A stretch of DNA of 64,000 nt from JAWKZG01 sp041396125 (GCA_041396125.1 JAWKZG010000010.1:62001-126000); one strand, 5' to 3'; positions 1-8,773 are shown, numbered from the stretch's first letter. Numbers and translations are program-made. The notes: generated by a model not told the origin, from the letters alone.

Positions 1-833
1 TCGGCCAGGAGATACGTATGCACCGGCACATAATCGGTCTCCAGTTCGGAGGGGAAAGCCTCGAAACTCAGGTTATCGGCACCAACCAGCATCGCCCCCT
101 GCTCCTCGACCAGGAAGCGCGCCGCTGCCATGCCCACACCGGGAGAGTTATTCATATAAGCGGCTGCATCGTGGTACAGCTGCATACGCCCGGTACGGAT
201 CAGCACCACATCGCCAGTCTGTAGCTCAATATTCTGTTTTTCCAGCGTCTGAAGTAGATCGTCACGGCTGATCCGATACCCGTCCGGTAACATCTCAAGC
301 CCTTTGGCAGCGGCGACGTCAAGCAACACGCCACGGGCGATCAATGGCGGGATGTTCTCGACACCGGCCACTTGCCAGCCGCGATCACCAAGCTGCTCCT
401 GCGCACTGAAGCCGTTCCAGATTTTGCCATTCAGTCCGAAATGATTGAGTGCATCAATATGCGTACCCATGTGCGTATACAGCGAGATGGCAGCGCCGCT
501 ATAGCTGACATGCGTATTCATCTCGACACCCATCTGCAGCGGGTCGTCGATAACGGTGCCGTGCGGGGTATGTGTCATCCACATCCGATAATGCGGATCA
601 CCCGCCGCCTGCCAGCTCGGCATGCCAATGTAATACTCTACCGACAGGTCATAAACGGTCCCGCCCGCCACACGTGACAGAATCGCCGCGCGCGATGCTT
701 CGGTGCTCAGATTGAGGCGGCCAATTTCATCGTCGGGGCCCCAGGGGCTTATACCAACCGTGCGGTCGGCGGCAACACTCACCCCGGTAGCGAATACGGT
801 AGCCAGTACTAATGCGATTGAATAAGATCTCAT
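1..833 (-). CDS. Cyclase family protein (kynurenine formamidase-like), 3' end outside window
   Basis: The frame opens at the ATG at 833 and stays open to the window edge, so the C-terminus is missing. Residues 1-22 form a signal peptide (hydrophobic LVLATVFATGVSVAA), so the protein is exported. At about residues 121-131 it has the metal-binding motif HMGTHIDALNH typical of the cyclase family (PF04199), whose members are Mn/Zn-dependent hydrolases such as kynurenine formamidase. The substrate cannot be told; a secreted member is more likely to act on an exogenous amide or lactone than on formylkynurenine. A separate unit from the NAD(P)-binding gene upstream of it (46 bp gap, same strand). Confidence 0.88.
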   Translation of the reverse strand, partial: MRSYSIALVLATVFATGVSVAADRTVGISPWGPDDEIGRLNLSTEASRAAILSRVAGGTVYDLSVEYYIGMPSWQAAGDPHYRMWMTHTPHGTVIDDPLQMGVEMNTHVSYSGAAISLYTHMGTHIDALNHFGLNGKIWNGFSAQEQLGDRGWQVAGVENIPPLIARGVLLDVAAAKGLEMLPDGYRISRDDLLQTLEKQNIELQTGDVVLIRTGRMQLYHDAAAYMNNSPGVGMAAARFLVEEQGAMLVGADNLSFEAFPSELETDYVPVHTYLLA

Positions 834-878
834 GATTTTTCTCCACAAAAATAAAGTAAACAGGTTCAGCCCTTACAC

Positions 879-1520
879 TCAGTAAGCGGCGGTAAAACGG
901 GTCTGGTGATGCTGTGGCCGTTCGGCCTCATCCAGCAGCACGACCGCAAGGTCTTCCATGGAAATGCAGGATTTGCCCTGTGCATCCAGCAAGAGCTCAT
1001 CACGGCCCAGACGGTAGTGACCGGTCCGTTCGCCAGGGACAAGTTGTGCCGGCGGGCTCAGATAAACCCAGTCCAGCCGCGATTCGGCGCGACACACTTC
1101 GAGCTGCGCAAAACTTGCCTGTGCGATAGCTCGTGCCGCAGCGGGTAGAAAATGGGGGTCATCGATAACAGCGAGACCGCCGCTATCGGGCACCGTCAGG
1201 CTTGCCGCGCCCCCCACGATCAACAACCGGACGTTGCTTCGGCTCACACCCTCCAGCAGCGCTTTGGTGGTATTGAGCAATTCGTGTTCCCTGCCGGGTG
1301 CCGGTCGGGTCGCTGTGATCACCAGATCCTGACCCATGCTCAGTGCGGCGACATCGTCGCTGTTGTCAGCGTTACCAACACGGGCCGTGACGGCTGCGGG
1401 TAAGCTATGGAAACGAGCGGGATCGCGCACCACAGCAGTGACCTCATGGCCACGGCACAACGCTTCGTTCAGAATGCGGCTGCCTACGTTTCCAGCCGCG
1501 CCAAATACAGTGATTTTCAT
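879..1520 (-). CDS. NAD(P)H-binding SDR/NmrA-like protein
   Basis: A 213-residue protein beginning MKITVFGAAGNVGSR, the GxxGxxG nucleotide-binding loop of atypical short-chain dehydrogenases. The length and the lack of a YxxxK catalytic pair fit the Rrf2-linked NADH-flavin reductase / NAD(P)H-binding group (PF13460), which reduce flavins or quinones or act as redox sensors. It lies 21 bp downstream of the DMT transporter on the same strand and is probably cotranscribed with it. The exact reaction is unknown. Confidence 0.85.
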   Translation of the reverse strand: MKITVFGAAGNVGSRILNEALCRGHEVTAVVRDPARFHSLPAAVTARVGNADNSDDVAALSMGQDLVITATRPAPGREHELLNTTKALLEGVSRSNVRLLIVGGAASLTVPDSGGLAVIDDPHFLPAAARAIAQASFAQLEVCRAESRLDWVYLSPPAQLVPGERTGHYRLGRDELLLDAQGKSCISMEDLAVVLLDEAERPQHHQTRFTAAY

Positions 1521-1541
1521 GCTTGCTACTCGTTTATCAGA

Positions 1542-2552
1542 TTAATGACTGGATAAGGCCCGTGGCAGGGCGCCACAAGAAACCTGGCGGATTGGACGCA
1601 ACGGACCGGTTACAGAAACAATCGGGGACGCGGGCTGGGCAACAGCATCACGACGCAGCAGCAGCGCAATCGTCAGCAACACCAGCAGGCTGCCGGGCAA
1701 CCAGTGCCAGCCGATATGCTGCGGTTCGGTCACAAACAACAGCAGCATCGAGACGAACGGCGTCAGATAGCTATAGGCGGTCACCGCCCCTGGCGTCAGC
1801 ACAGCGGTAGCACGCTGCATGAGCCAGAAGGTCACTGCGCTGGAAAACACACCCAGATAAACCAGCAACGCCACATCGGAGGCAGCCATGCGCAGCAATT
1901 GCTGTGGTGACTCGCTGATATACCCCAATACAGCAACCAGCACGCTGCCTGCCAGCAGACTCCAGAAGGAACGAAAGGCGGCGTGTTCTGACAACCAGCC
2001 GCGCTGCAGACCCCACTTGCTCAAGACCGGATACGATGCAGAAGCGAAACAGCCGACCAAGAACGCGATCTCACCGTTGCCGAACTGCAATGCATCAAGC
2101 TGGCCGCCGGCCTGTGCTAATGCCAGCCCTAAAGCCCCGACTGCACCGAGCGCAAGCAGGGCCATGAGAGAACCCGCGCGCCGCTCCACACCGATTAAGC
2201 GACCGAGAAAATAGGCCAGCAACGGCACACTGACATATAACGTCGCCATCGATAGCGCGGTACTGCGATGCGCGGCCCAGAACATCGTGCCGAAGAAACC
2301 GGCCAGACTCAGCCCCATCAGCGCGTACAGCGCAAGTCCAGGCAAACCTGGCCAGCGTTCAGGCTGCGCCAGCAGCAGCGGCAGCAGCGCAAGAGCAGCA
2401 ATGAGAAAACGCAATGAGGTTAATAACAGCGGTGGCAAGCCGTCGCTCAGCAGCCCTACAGCTGGGAAAGACAGCCCCACGATCAGCGCGCACACGAGCA
2501 TGCCCAGATGTGCGCTTAGAAGTTTGTTGTTGCTAGTTGCCATACTCTTCAT
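1542..2552 (-). CDS. DMT superfamily transporter (EamA family)
   Basis: About 336 residues with roughly ten hydrophobic segments arranged as two EamA repeats, as in drug/metabolite exporters of the inner membrane. The start may be the ATG at 2552 (MKSMATSNN) or the internal ATG at 2543. The gene is divergent from the LysR regulator at 2690 across a 137-bp gap, the usual arrangement for a LysR regulator and its target, so regulated efflux of a small metabolite is a reasonable inference. The C-terminal tail after the last membrane segment is polar and not conserved in an obvious way. Confidence 0.88.
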   Translation of the reverse strand: MKSMATSNNKLLSAHLGMLVCALIVGLSFPAVGLLSDGLPPLLLTSLRFLIAALALLPLLLAQPERWPGLPGLALYALMGLSLAGFFGTMFWAAHRSTALSMATLYVSVPLLAYFLGRLIGVERRAGSLMALLALGAVGALGLALAQAGGQLDALQFGNGEIAFLVGCFASASYPVLSKWGLQRGWLSEHAAFRSFWSLLAGSVLVAVLGYISESPQQLLRMAASDVALLVYLGVFSSAVTFWLMQRATAVLTPGAVTAYSYLTPFVSMLLLFVTEPQHIGWHWLPGSLLVLLTIALLLRRDAVAQPASPIVSVTGPLRPIRQVSCGALPRALSSH

Positions 2553-2689
2553 CTTCAGTTGCTTCAGGTTGAAAGGATTGTTGTCGACGGGTTTTCCGTC
2601 AGTGAGAGCAGCTTACTAGCTTGTTTTGGATTGATAATCAGGGAAAATGGAATAACATTGTTCACGATTATTGACTAATAGAGATAAAC

Positions 2690-3604
2690 ATGGACTCACT
2701 TACCGATATCGCAGTCTTTGTGCAGGTTGTGGAAAGTGGCAGTTTCACCGCAGCGGCCGAGCGGCTATCACTGTCCAAGTCGGTGGTCAGCAAGTACCTT
2801 ACCCGGCTTGAAAATCGGCTGGGCGCACGCTTATTGAACCGCACCACGCGCCGCTTGAGTCTTACCGAGGTGGGACAGGCTTTTTATGAACGCAGCCGGC
2901 GCGGCCTGCAGGAAATTGATGCGGCGCAAGCGGAAGTCTCACGTCTTCAGGCTGCGCCACGGGGAACCTTGCGGCTCAATACTCCGATGTCGTTTGGCAT
3001 CTTGCATATTGCGCCGGCACTGGCGGATTTTCTGAGCCGGTACCCTGAACTATCTGTCGATATGAACCTGGATGACCGGCAGGTTGATGTCATTGAGGAA
3101 GGGTTTGATGTTTCTGTGCGGATTTCCGAACTGCCGGATTCGTCTTTAGTCGCCCGCCGCCTCGGTCCCTGTCGGCATGCTGTAGTGGCCTCCCCCGCTT
3201 ATCTTGCCCAGCACGGCATACCGCGCACGCCGAACGATCTGCGGGCACACAATATTCTCACCTACCGCTACCAGGAATCCGCCCTCGACTGGCACTTCCG
3301 CTCACCGGCCGGCAAAGCTGTTTCGGTTACCGTTGCCGGTTCGGTCCGGATGAACAACAGCCTGGCGCTGCGCGAAGCCCTGCTGAGTGGCCTGGGCATT
3401 ACCCGCACCCCTACTTTTGTGGTCGGACAAGCTATCCAGCAAGGTCAGCTGATAAACCTGCTGGACGGCTATGAAACCCTGCAGCTGTCTATCTATCTGG
3501 TTTATCCCCAGCGGCGCTATCTGGCACCCAAGGTACGCGCCTTCGTGGATTTCATGGCTGAACGGATCACGGAGAACCCTTATTGGGATGATTTTTCGGT
3601 TTAG
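2690..3604 (+). CDS. LysR family transcriptional regulator
   Basis: A 304-residue protein of standard LysR length. Residues 1-60 are the winged helix-turn-helix (FTAAAERLSLSKSVVSKYL followed by LEnRLGARLLNRTTRRLSLT), and the rest is the substrate-binding effector domain of the CrgA/DsdC-like group, with the typical TLRLNTPMSFG and DLNLDDRQVDVIEEGFDV-like stretches. Divergent from the DMT transporter, which it may control together with the NAD(P)-binding gene. No unambiguous T-N11-A box was picked out in the intergenic region. Confidence 0.93.
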   Translation: MDSLTDIAVFVQVVESGSFTAAAERLSLSKSVVSKYLTRLENRLGARLLNRTTRRLSLTEVGQAFYERSRRGLQEIDAAQAEVSRLQAAPRGTLRLNTPMSFGILHIAPALADFLSRYPELSVDMNLDDRQVDVIEEGFDVSVRISELPDSSLVARRLGPCRHAVVASPAYLAQHGIPRTPNDLRAHNILTYRYQESALDWHFRSPAGKAVSVTVAGSVRMNNSLALREALLSGLGITRTPTFVVGQAIQQGQLINLLDGYETLQLSIYLVYPQRRYLAPKVRAFVDFMAERITENPYWDDFSV

Positions 3605-3681
3605 GCACACCGTTTATGTATCCAACATACCTTTGATGATTTTGCCTCGTTCACAGCGATCACTCCTGTGCTCAGTCCGTC

Positions 3682-3701
3682 ATTCCCGCGCAGGCGGGAA
3701 T
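3682..3701. repeat. dRS3-like inverted repeat, copy 1
   Basis: ATTCCCGCGCAGGCGGGAAT, a 20-bp inverted repeat matching the pattern ATTCCC-N8-GGGAAT, flanked by CAG and TCCAG. Similar copies lie at 8581, 8774, 29072 and 58697. The pattern is that of the Neisseria dRS3 element and of intergenic repeats common in proteobacteria. The 234-bp gap between the LysR gene and the HNH gene holds nothing else recognisable. Confidence 0.8.
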
Positions 3702-3838
3702 CCAGAAATACTTAAGGTGCAGCAAAAATAGTCGCAAGGCTACCCGCATTATGTATAAGTAATTTCCAAATCAGATGATAGAATTCATCTGTTCTTGCTT
3801 TATCAGGTTCTCGCTTTATCTCAAAAATTTTACTAAAA

Positions 3839-5031
3839 ATGAAAGATTTAAAAATCGAAGAAACGATTCCATCTTATTCGGTTGGCATGCTTCCAACATC
3901 AAAAGACCTTAATATACCGGCATTGTCCGGATTATTCAGACACACCACAAACTCCTATAAATATATATTTTTTCTTTCTATTTTAGAATTACTGAAAGAT
4001 CGGAATTTTTCTGTCAAGGAACCATTTTCGTTCCATGATCTAACGATTGAAATGCTAGTAACGGCTTGGTTTCCGCATACTTTTTTCAAACTTTCTTTTG
4101 GAACACAAGATACTTTGACCAACAAGCTTGATCAGCTTGAGCTTGATTTTTCTAACGCTTCATCAATTAACACAACTCCAAATAGAAATTTATTACGATC
4201 TGTTATTGGAAAAAAAAACCTAGAAAAAGCAATACGGCTAATGGATTTTGTGCCTTACCGATTGTTGATACCTTTTCTCGAAGACAAGCTAAAATCCGTT
4301 GATAAAGGTGCCTGGATGAAGCTTGAATATGCTATGCCAGAAATTGCAAATACTAATTTCAATATAGAAAAACCTTTATACCGCTTTGATTCTAAAAGCT
4401 ATAAGAATTGCTCTAGTTTATTCATTCACCCCGAATGGGCAATCTATCTTGAAAAACATTTTTCTATCATTTTTGGATGGGCCGCATGGAATTGGCTGTT
4501 TTTTATGCAGAAAAAGAATCCAGCCACGCCAGGATTATCAAACAAACTTTTTATACCTCAGAGAAGAGACTCCCTGAACACACAGAAAAAGTATTGGCGT
4601 GAAATTCTAAAAAACAATAAAGACATTGAATTTAAATGTATTTATTCTGGATTTCGTTTAAAACCTGAACAATTTTCTTTAGACCATTACCTGCCCTGGT
4701 CCTTTGTTGTACATGATCAGCTTTGGATACTTGTGCCAACGCTACCCAGCATAAATTCTGCAAAATCTAATAAAATACCAAGCAACAGATATTTTAATCA
4801 GTTTGTGGAATTTCAGCATCGTGGTTTATTGATTGCAAAAGAAAAATTTTCAACGAAAAGGTTTGAAAAATTCACGGAGAGCTATATTTCTGATCTAATC
4901 TAAGCGGGATAAGTGAAGCGTTGAACTTTGAAAGTTTATTGAAAGCCTATGATAAAACAATTAAACCGCTTACAGCTCTTGCTATCAATCAAGGCTTTCC
5001 AGGAAATTGGAATATACCGAAAAACCAATAA
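3839..5031 (+). pseudogene. HNH endonuclease domain protein, frameshifted near the C-terminus
   Basis: The main frame runs 3839-4903 (354 residues). The HNH core is near residues 267-309: C267 of CIYSGF, then SLDHYLPWS, then SINSAKSNKIP. After the stop at 4901 a second frame, one base off, continues from 4894 to the stop at 5029 with coherent sequence (LLKAYDKTIKPLTALAINQG then FPGNW), which looks like the true C-terminus; one lost base near 4894-4900 would join them. In related HNH cores an Asn usually sits in the W-N-L-V-P segment; here it reads WILVP, so the nuclease may be inactive. The gene is much richer in A and T than its surroundings, suggesting transfer. It converges with a methyltransferase 16 bp away. 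The pairing suggests a nucleic-acid defence or modification module, but this is inference. Confidence 0.7.
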
Positions 5032-5047
5032 AACCCCCATTTCAAAA

Positions 5048-5639
5048 TTAATTATTTTTCCTTAAAACCATGTTCTCCCAAACTATATTTCGAGATAAAT
5101 CTATTTTTGATTCTTCCAGCAAAACTGACATTTTTAATTTTGCAAATCATATAATAATAATTTTTTATCTAGATTTGAATATAACTTACCAAACTCTCTT
5201 TCAGATGCTGTCATGCTATTGCGATAGGATAATATGACAGTTCCATTTTTCACAATATGCGTTGTAAATTTTTTAATGCACTGCGAGCAGAAGGAACTGA
5301 TAAATGCATCAGAACTGCAGAACAAAAAACATTTTCGAAAGTATGGTTTTTTATAGAGGCAAGATTTGGCAGGGAATCTAAAATTAATTGTAAATGAGGA
5401 TATCCATATCTAGCTTTTAATAACATTTGGCGTGATGCATCTACACCATAGGTCGGAAATCCATTATTTAATAACCAATTACAGTCCCTGCCAACACCAC
5501 ATCCAGCATCGAGAGTCAAAGCACCTGGAGCGAAATATAACTTCGCCAACTCATATAAACGTATTGGCGAAATAGACGAATGAAATATGGCAACCTCGTT
5601 AGCGGTAAGGTCATATTGCCTAATGGTCGCTTCATCCAT
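5048..5639 (-). pseudogene. Class I SAM-dependent methyltransferase, frameshifted
   Basis: Starting at the ATG at 5639 (MDEATIRQYDLTANE), the frame carries SAM motif I (LDAGCGVGRD, residues 43-52) and the acidic residue after strand 2 (YGVDAS), then ends at 5250 with KNLQRIL. Coherent methyltransferase sequence resumes one frame over (VKNGTVILSYRNS) and again in a third frame after about 5140 (SVLLEESKIDLSRNIVWENM) to a stop at 5048. At least two single-base shifts are therefore needed; the first is repaired by one extra G in TTGTGAAA. The substrate is unknown. It converges with the HNH gene and shares its AT-rich character, so both probably arrived together. Confidence 0.7.
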
Positions 5640-6016
5640 ACCTTTGGAAACATCCCCTCCCACAATAGCCAAACTGTATTGTAACCAGCGGCAACAAATT
5701 CGTGTACCCGATCCTTCGAGCGCAGACTGTTGCACAGCGATGCTCGTTACGGCGGATAAACTTTTCTGGTCTGTGTTGCGGTTACCGATCAGCTCGCATC
5801 GTATCCGGCCCCTGCTCGCCTTCTAGCGCCTGTTTGCCCTTGAGTTAAGCCCTACCCCTATATTTCGATTTAAATCGGCTCTGAGCTTGTGACAGGACCA
5901 TTGACTAACGCTCTGGCTTTGGGATCGGGTTATCTCCTGTTGACAGGATGGCAGAACTTGCAAAACATTTGGTCAGCAACACTTCCAGCCCCGTAAAGGT
6001 GAGAGGTTTCGGGAAC

Positions 6017-6062
6017 TCTTGTTGTTGTTTTTATATAAATTAAGAAAAGAACAACAACAAGA
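6017..6062. other. 13-bp inverted repeat in the origin
   Basis: TCTTGTTGTTGTT at 6017-6029 is the exact reverse complement of AACAACAACAAGA at 6050-6062, with a 20-bp AT-rich loop. It lies between iteron 1 and iteron 2. It could be an extruded hairpin or a regulatory site of the origin; no role can be assigned from sequence. Confidence 0.6.
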
Positions 6063-6097
6063 AAATCGCATGCTCGCAAGTTATTGATATAAAGAAT

Positions 6098-6326
6098 GCT
6101 TAATTTTTTAAAGGTGAGAGGTTTCGGGGCGGCCTAAAGGTGAGGAGTTTCGGGGAAATTTTGGCTAAAGGTGAGAGGTTTCGGGGAAGCTTAAAGTGAG
6201 AGGTTTCGGGGGTTGCGTAACCTAATGCTTTTAAAGCTTAATTTTTTAAAGGTGAGAGGTTTCGGGGAGGCCTAAAGGTGAGGAGTTTCGGGGAAATTTT
6301 GGCTAAAGGTGAGAGGTTTCGGGGAA
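6098..6326 (+). repeat. 91-bp direct duplication inside the iteron array
   Basis: Positions 6098-6188 and 6236-6326 are identical except for one base (C at 6130, A at 6268). Each copy starts GCTTAATTTTTTAAAGG and contains three iterons with spacings of 26 and 31 bp. The array therefore grew by duplication of a three-iteron block, and the central variant iteron was copied along. Confidence 0.9.
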
Positions 6327-6487
6327 AGTGAGAGGTTTCGGGGTGTAAAGGTGAGAGGTTTCGGGGCTTAAAGGTGAGAGGTTTCGGGGAAATTTTTAAA
6401 GGTGAGAAAAACCACTTTTACCATCTCACCTTTTGGTTTAAGCTTCACGTTCATCTGCACGTTTTTCTAAAGGGTCAGAGGGCTCAA

Positions 6488-7891
6488 ATGTCGACCTACT
6501 TATCGGAAGATTCTGTACGCAAGCCGCTTGCAACAGCGCATACGCGAAATGCATTTACCCCGACTGTGCATAAGGCTATCTCGACAATTATTGGCTATTC
6601 ATTTTTTTTCGACCCGGACTTTGGCAGTGACACAAAATATTATCTCCCTCTGGAGACGTTTTATATGGCGCTGGATCTGGCGGGAACCAAGAATGAGAGC
6701 TGGATAAAGCATGATATTTGCGAGCGACTCAGGACACATCCCTTTGAATGGAATGTTTTGAATCGCGACAAAACAGTAGATTGGGAGCGTTCCAGCATAC
6801 TGTCAACGGTGGGGATAGAAACGGTAGATGGCAGTCGTTATATCACTTATCGCCTGAACCAGGGATTTGCGGAAAAATTACGCACCAGCAAGCAATGGAT
6901 TATCTACAAACTTGCCAATATCGTCAGTCTCAAGAAAACCGCCTCGATCCGCTTGTTTGAACATCTGTTTTCCCAGTTTATGGAATCAGATACCGAGGCG
7001 TTCAGTACCGTTGATACCCTGGATGATGTGCGCAGTATCCTGGGTAAGGAAGACGTCCATAAGGATTACAAGACTTTCCGCCGGGATGTGCTGGAACCGG
7101 CTGTTAAAGAAATCAAACAGAAAACAGAAATTATTATTGAATATAAAGCGATACGCCAGGGTCGCAGAATACAAAAAATTCAGTGGCATGTGCATCGAAA
7201 TGAAAAATTCAGGCTTAGCGAGAATTTTGCACAATTGACGCTTTTTGATGAAAAAAAGCTTCCTTCGGGCTTGCCAATTTCGGAAAAAGCTATTCGTTTG
7301 AATGAGATGCAACCCATAATTGCACAGTTTCTTAGATATAACGTCAGTCGTAAAGTGGCTTCTGAGCTGATCCAGAACTACGGACTTGAGCGGTGTGAGA
7401 GTCAGCTGCGCAATCTGGAAGCTAATCTTGCTGCCGGGGGCAATAATAAAATCAAGGAACCGGCAGGGTGGCTGGTTACGGCGATACGCGAAGATTTCAG
7501 CAAGGCTGTTAGCAAAAAAGAGGAAGCGAAGAAAAAACAAGAAATTGAGAATAGTCGCAAGAAGGAAGAGAAAGAAAAATGGAAAGCTGCCTGGCTGCAA
7601 TATCGCGCTGAACGAGGTGAGGTCAGAATCGGAAATCTCTCTGAAAAAGAGCGGGCCGAGTGGAAACAGGCTTTTATTGAGCTGATCCGTAATACGCCAG
7701 CAACTACCCTTATCCGGGGTGTGAAATCCAGACCGCCTTTACTGAAGAATGTCTTGAGTAAAGAAGGCGAAAATGGTGCTTTGATTGAGCTTGAATTCCG
7801 TGCCTGGCTTGGCAACCAATTGCTGAAAACACCTGAAGAACTGGATTTTTCAGCGTATGTCAACGCGCACAGGAATACGGTATCGCTGTAG
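6488..7891 (+). CDS. Iteron-type replication initiator protein (Rep)
   Basis: A protein of 467 residues from the ATG at 6488 (MSTYLSEDSVRKP). I prefer this start because an upstream in-frame extension would run into the iterons. The first 240 residues resemble two-winged-helix initiators of iteron plasmids (LPLETFYMALDL, KQWIIYKLANIVSLKKTASI then RLFEHLFSQF). After residue about 290 comes a helical region and a strongly charged coiled coil (KKEEAKKKQEIENSRKKEE), then a globular C-terminal part. It should bind the iterons directly upstream and recruit the host helicase. Longer than small-plasmid Rep proteins, in line with a large replicon. Confidence 0.9.
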   Translation: MSTYLSEDSVRKPLATAHTRNAFTPTVHKAISTIIGYSFFFDPDFGSDTKYYLPLETFYMALDLAGTKNESWIKHDICERLRTHPFEWNVLNRDKTVDWERSSILSTVGIETVDGSRYITYRLNQGFAEKLRTSKQWIIYKLANIVSLKKTASIRLFEHLFSQFMESDTEAFSTVDTLDDVRSILGKEDVHKDYKTFRRDVLEPAVKEIKQKTEIIIEYKAIRQGRRIQKIQWHVHRNEKFRLSENFAQLTLFDEKKLPSGLPISEKAIRLNEMQPIIAQFLRYNVSRKVASELIQNYGLERCESQLRNLEANLAAGGNNKIKEPAGWLVTAIREDFSKAVSKKEEAKKKQEIENSRKKEEKEKWKAAWLQYRAERGEVRIGNLSEKERAEWKQAFIELIRNTPATTLIRGVKSRPPLLKNVLSKEGENGALIELEFRAWLGNQLLKTPEELDFSAYVNAHRNTVSL

Positions 7892-7917
7892 GGTGAAGGT
7901 GCTGCAATACGCGCTGC

Positions 7918-8262
7918 CTAGCGGGACTCCAGATAGCGTTTCAGCGCGACTGCGTTGTTATGCTCAGTATCCCTGGCAGCGAATACCAGCGTGAGCGTAG
8001 CGTCACGGCTGCGTTCCCTGAGAAAGTTGACCGCGTCAGGTTTGGTCTCCAGTTCTGCGGCATAGCGGTCGCAGAATGTCTGCCATTTTTCCGGGTCATG
8101 CCCAAACCATTTACGCAATGCTGCACTCGGGGCTATTTCTCGCAGCCAGTGGTCGATAGCGGCGTCTTCCTTTTTGATACCACGCGGCCACAAGCCATCA
8201 ACCAGTACCCGCAAGCCATCCTGTTGGGCCGGTGACTCATAAGCACGTTTGAGTTTAATCAT
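7918..8262 (-). CDS. DUF488 family protein
   Basis: 114 residues from the ATG at 8262 (MIKLKRAYESPAQQDG). The sequence has the DUF488 hallmarks: RVLVDGLWPRGI near residue 20, DHWLREIAPS, LRKWFGHDPEKW and a C-terminal TLVFAARDTEHNNAVAL. The family is of unknown biochemical function, often near stress genes. Its ATG overlaps the stop of the DUF3565 gene upstream by four bases (ATGA), so the two are translationally coupled. It converges with rep with only 26 bp between. Confidence 0.93.
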   Translation of the reverse strand: MIKLKRAYESPAQQDGLRVLVDGLWPRGIKKEDAAIDHWLREIAPSAALRKWFGHDPEKWQTFCDRYAAELETKPDAVNFLRERSRDATLTLVFAARDTEHNNAVALKRYLESR

Positions 8263-8468
8263 ACGGTGCTCCTGCTGTTTGTGTTCTGTTCGCAATCACG
8301 GCATTCCAGTTGCCGTCCGATATAGTGGCGTCTTTGCTCGGGATCAATAACCCAGGGCCGATTCTGCCAGGGTGGCTTATGCCGTACATGCTGGGTGTGA
8401 CCGCAGACCAGATCGGCCACCCAGTCGCCGGTTTCGTCTTGGTGAAAACCGATAATTTTGCGCTTCAT
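8259..8468 (-). CDS. DUF3565 domain-containing protein
   Basis: A 69-residue protein: MKRKIIGFHQDETGDWVADL, then CGHTQHVRHKPPWQNRPWV and LECRDCEQ. The CGH...H and CRxC elements look like a small metal-binding fold and match the DUF3565 (pressure-regulated protein-like) family. Function unknown. First gene of a two-gene operon with the DUF488 gene. Confidence 0.9.
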   Translation of the reverse strand: MKRKIIGFHQDETGDWVADLVCGHTQHVRHKPPWQNRPWVIDPEQRRHYIGRQLECRDCEQNTNSRSTV

Positions 8469-8602
8469 GTTGGCTTGTACACTGTGAGCGAATAGCGCAT
8501 CACAACTGTGTCGTGGCGGTTTCGAGAATTAGCTTCCATTATAGACCTGATAGCCCCCTTCCCTCTTTATTATTGACTGGATTCCTGCCTGCACGGGAAA
8601 GA

Positions 8603-8730
8603 ACGGTAGACAACCACTGAGCTGCGTGGGCAACAAGTTGCCCCCCTACAAATACTGTGCAGGAAGGACGGTAGATAACCACTGAGCTGCGTGGGCAACA
8701 AGTTGCCCCCCTGCAAATGTTGCAAGAAAG
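8603..8730. repeat. Tandem 65-bp repeat with GGGCAACAAGTTGCCC hairpin
   Basis: Two adjacent copies (8603-8667 and 8668-8730) share ACGGTAGAYAACCACTGAGC and TGCGTGGGCAACAAGTTGCC, then CCCCTRCAAATRYTG. The perfect hairpin GGGCAAC-AA-GTTGCCC lies at 8628-8643 and 8693-8708, exactly 65 bp apart. It resembles proteobacterial intergenic palindromic repeats and is not coding. Confidence 0.85.
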
Positions 8731-8773
8731 AACGGCGGACTCTAGGAAGGACAACACGGCGGGTAAGATTTGG

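Larger units (their letters stand above)
5995..6407 (+). repeat. Iteron array (about 12 copies of AAAGGTGAGAGGTTTCGGGG)
   Basis: Copies of the 20-mer AAAGGTGAGAGGTTTCGGGG begin at 5995, 6110, 6136, 6167, 6193, 6248, 6274, 6305, 6325, 6347 and 6370, with a half copy at 6398. Copies at 6136 and 6274 read GAGGAG in place of GAGAGG; copies at 6193 and 6325 are one base short (AAAGTGAGAGG). All are in the same orientation, mostly 20-31 bp apart, i.e. two to three helical turns. Such direct repeats next to a Rep gene are the classic binding sites of an iteron initiator, giving both origin opening and copy control by handcuffing. Confidence 0.95.
5640..6487. other. Replication origin region upstream of rep
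   Basis: An 848-bp non-coding stretch between the methyltransferase remnant and the rep start. Its right half (5995-6407) is filled with iterons. The left part (5640-5990) has no gene I can support; it holds a 12-bp palindrome CGATTTAAATCG at 5866-5877. An AT-rich stretch at about 6030-6110 between iterons 1 and 2 is the best candidate for the unwinding element. I found no DnaA box here; the nearest match to TTATNCACA (TGTGCATAA, 6565-6573) lies inside the rep coding region and may be chance. Confidence 0.8.

Noticed and set aside
5995..6407. CRISPR array
   Set aside because: The repeats are close-packed direct iterons with short spacers that are themselves duplicated, and no cas genes are present.
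6374..6487. Longer Rep reading frame starting inside the iterons
   Set aside because: The extra 38 residues come from iteron and AT-rich leader sequence; the ATG at 6488 gives the conserved N-terminus.
6565..6573. DnaA-box-like TGTGCATAA
   Set aside because: It lies inside the rep coding region as a single copy and may be chance.
6986..7600. Minus-strand frame opposite rep
   Set aside because: Mirror of the lysine-rich coiled coil of Rep, giving a Phe/Leu-rich translation; no start signals.
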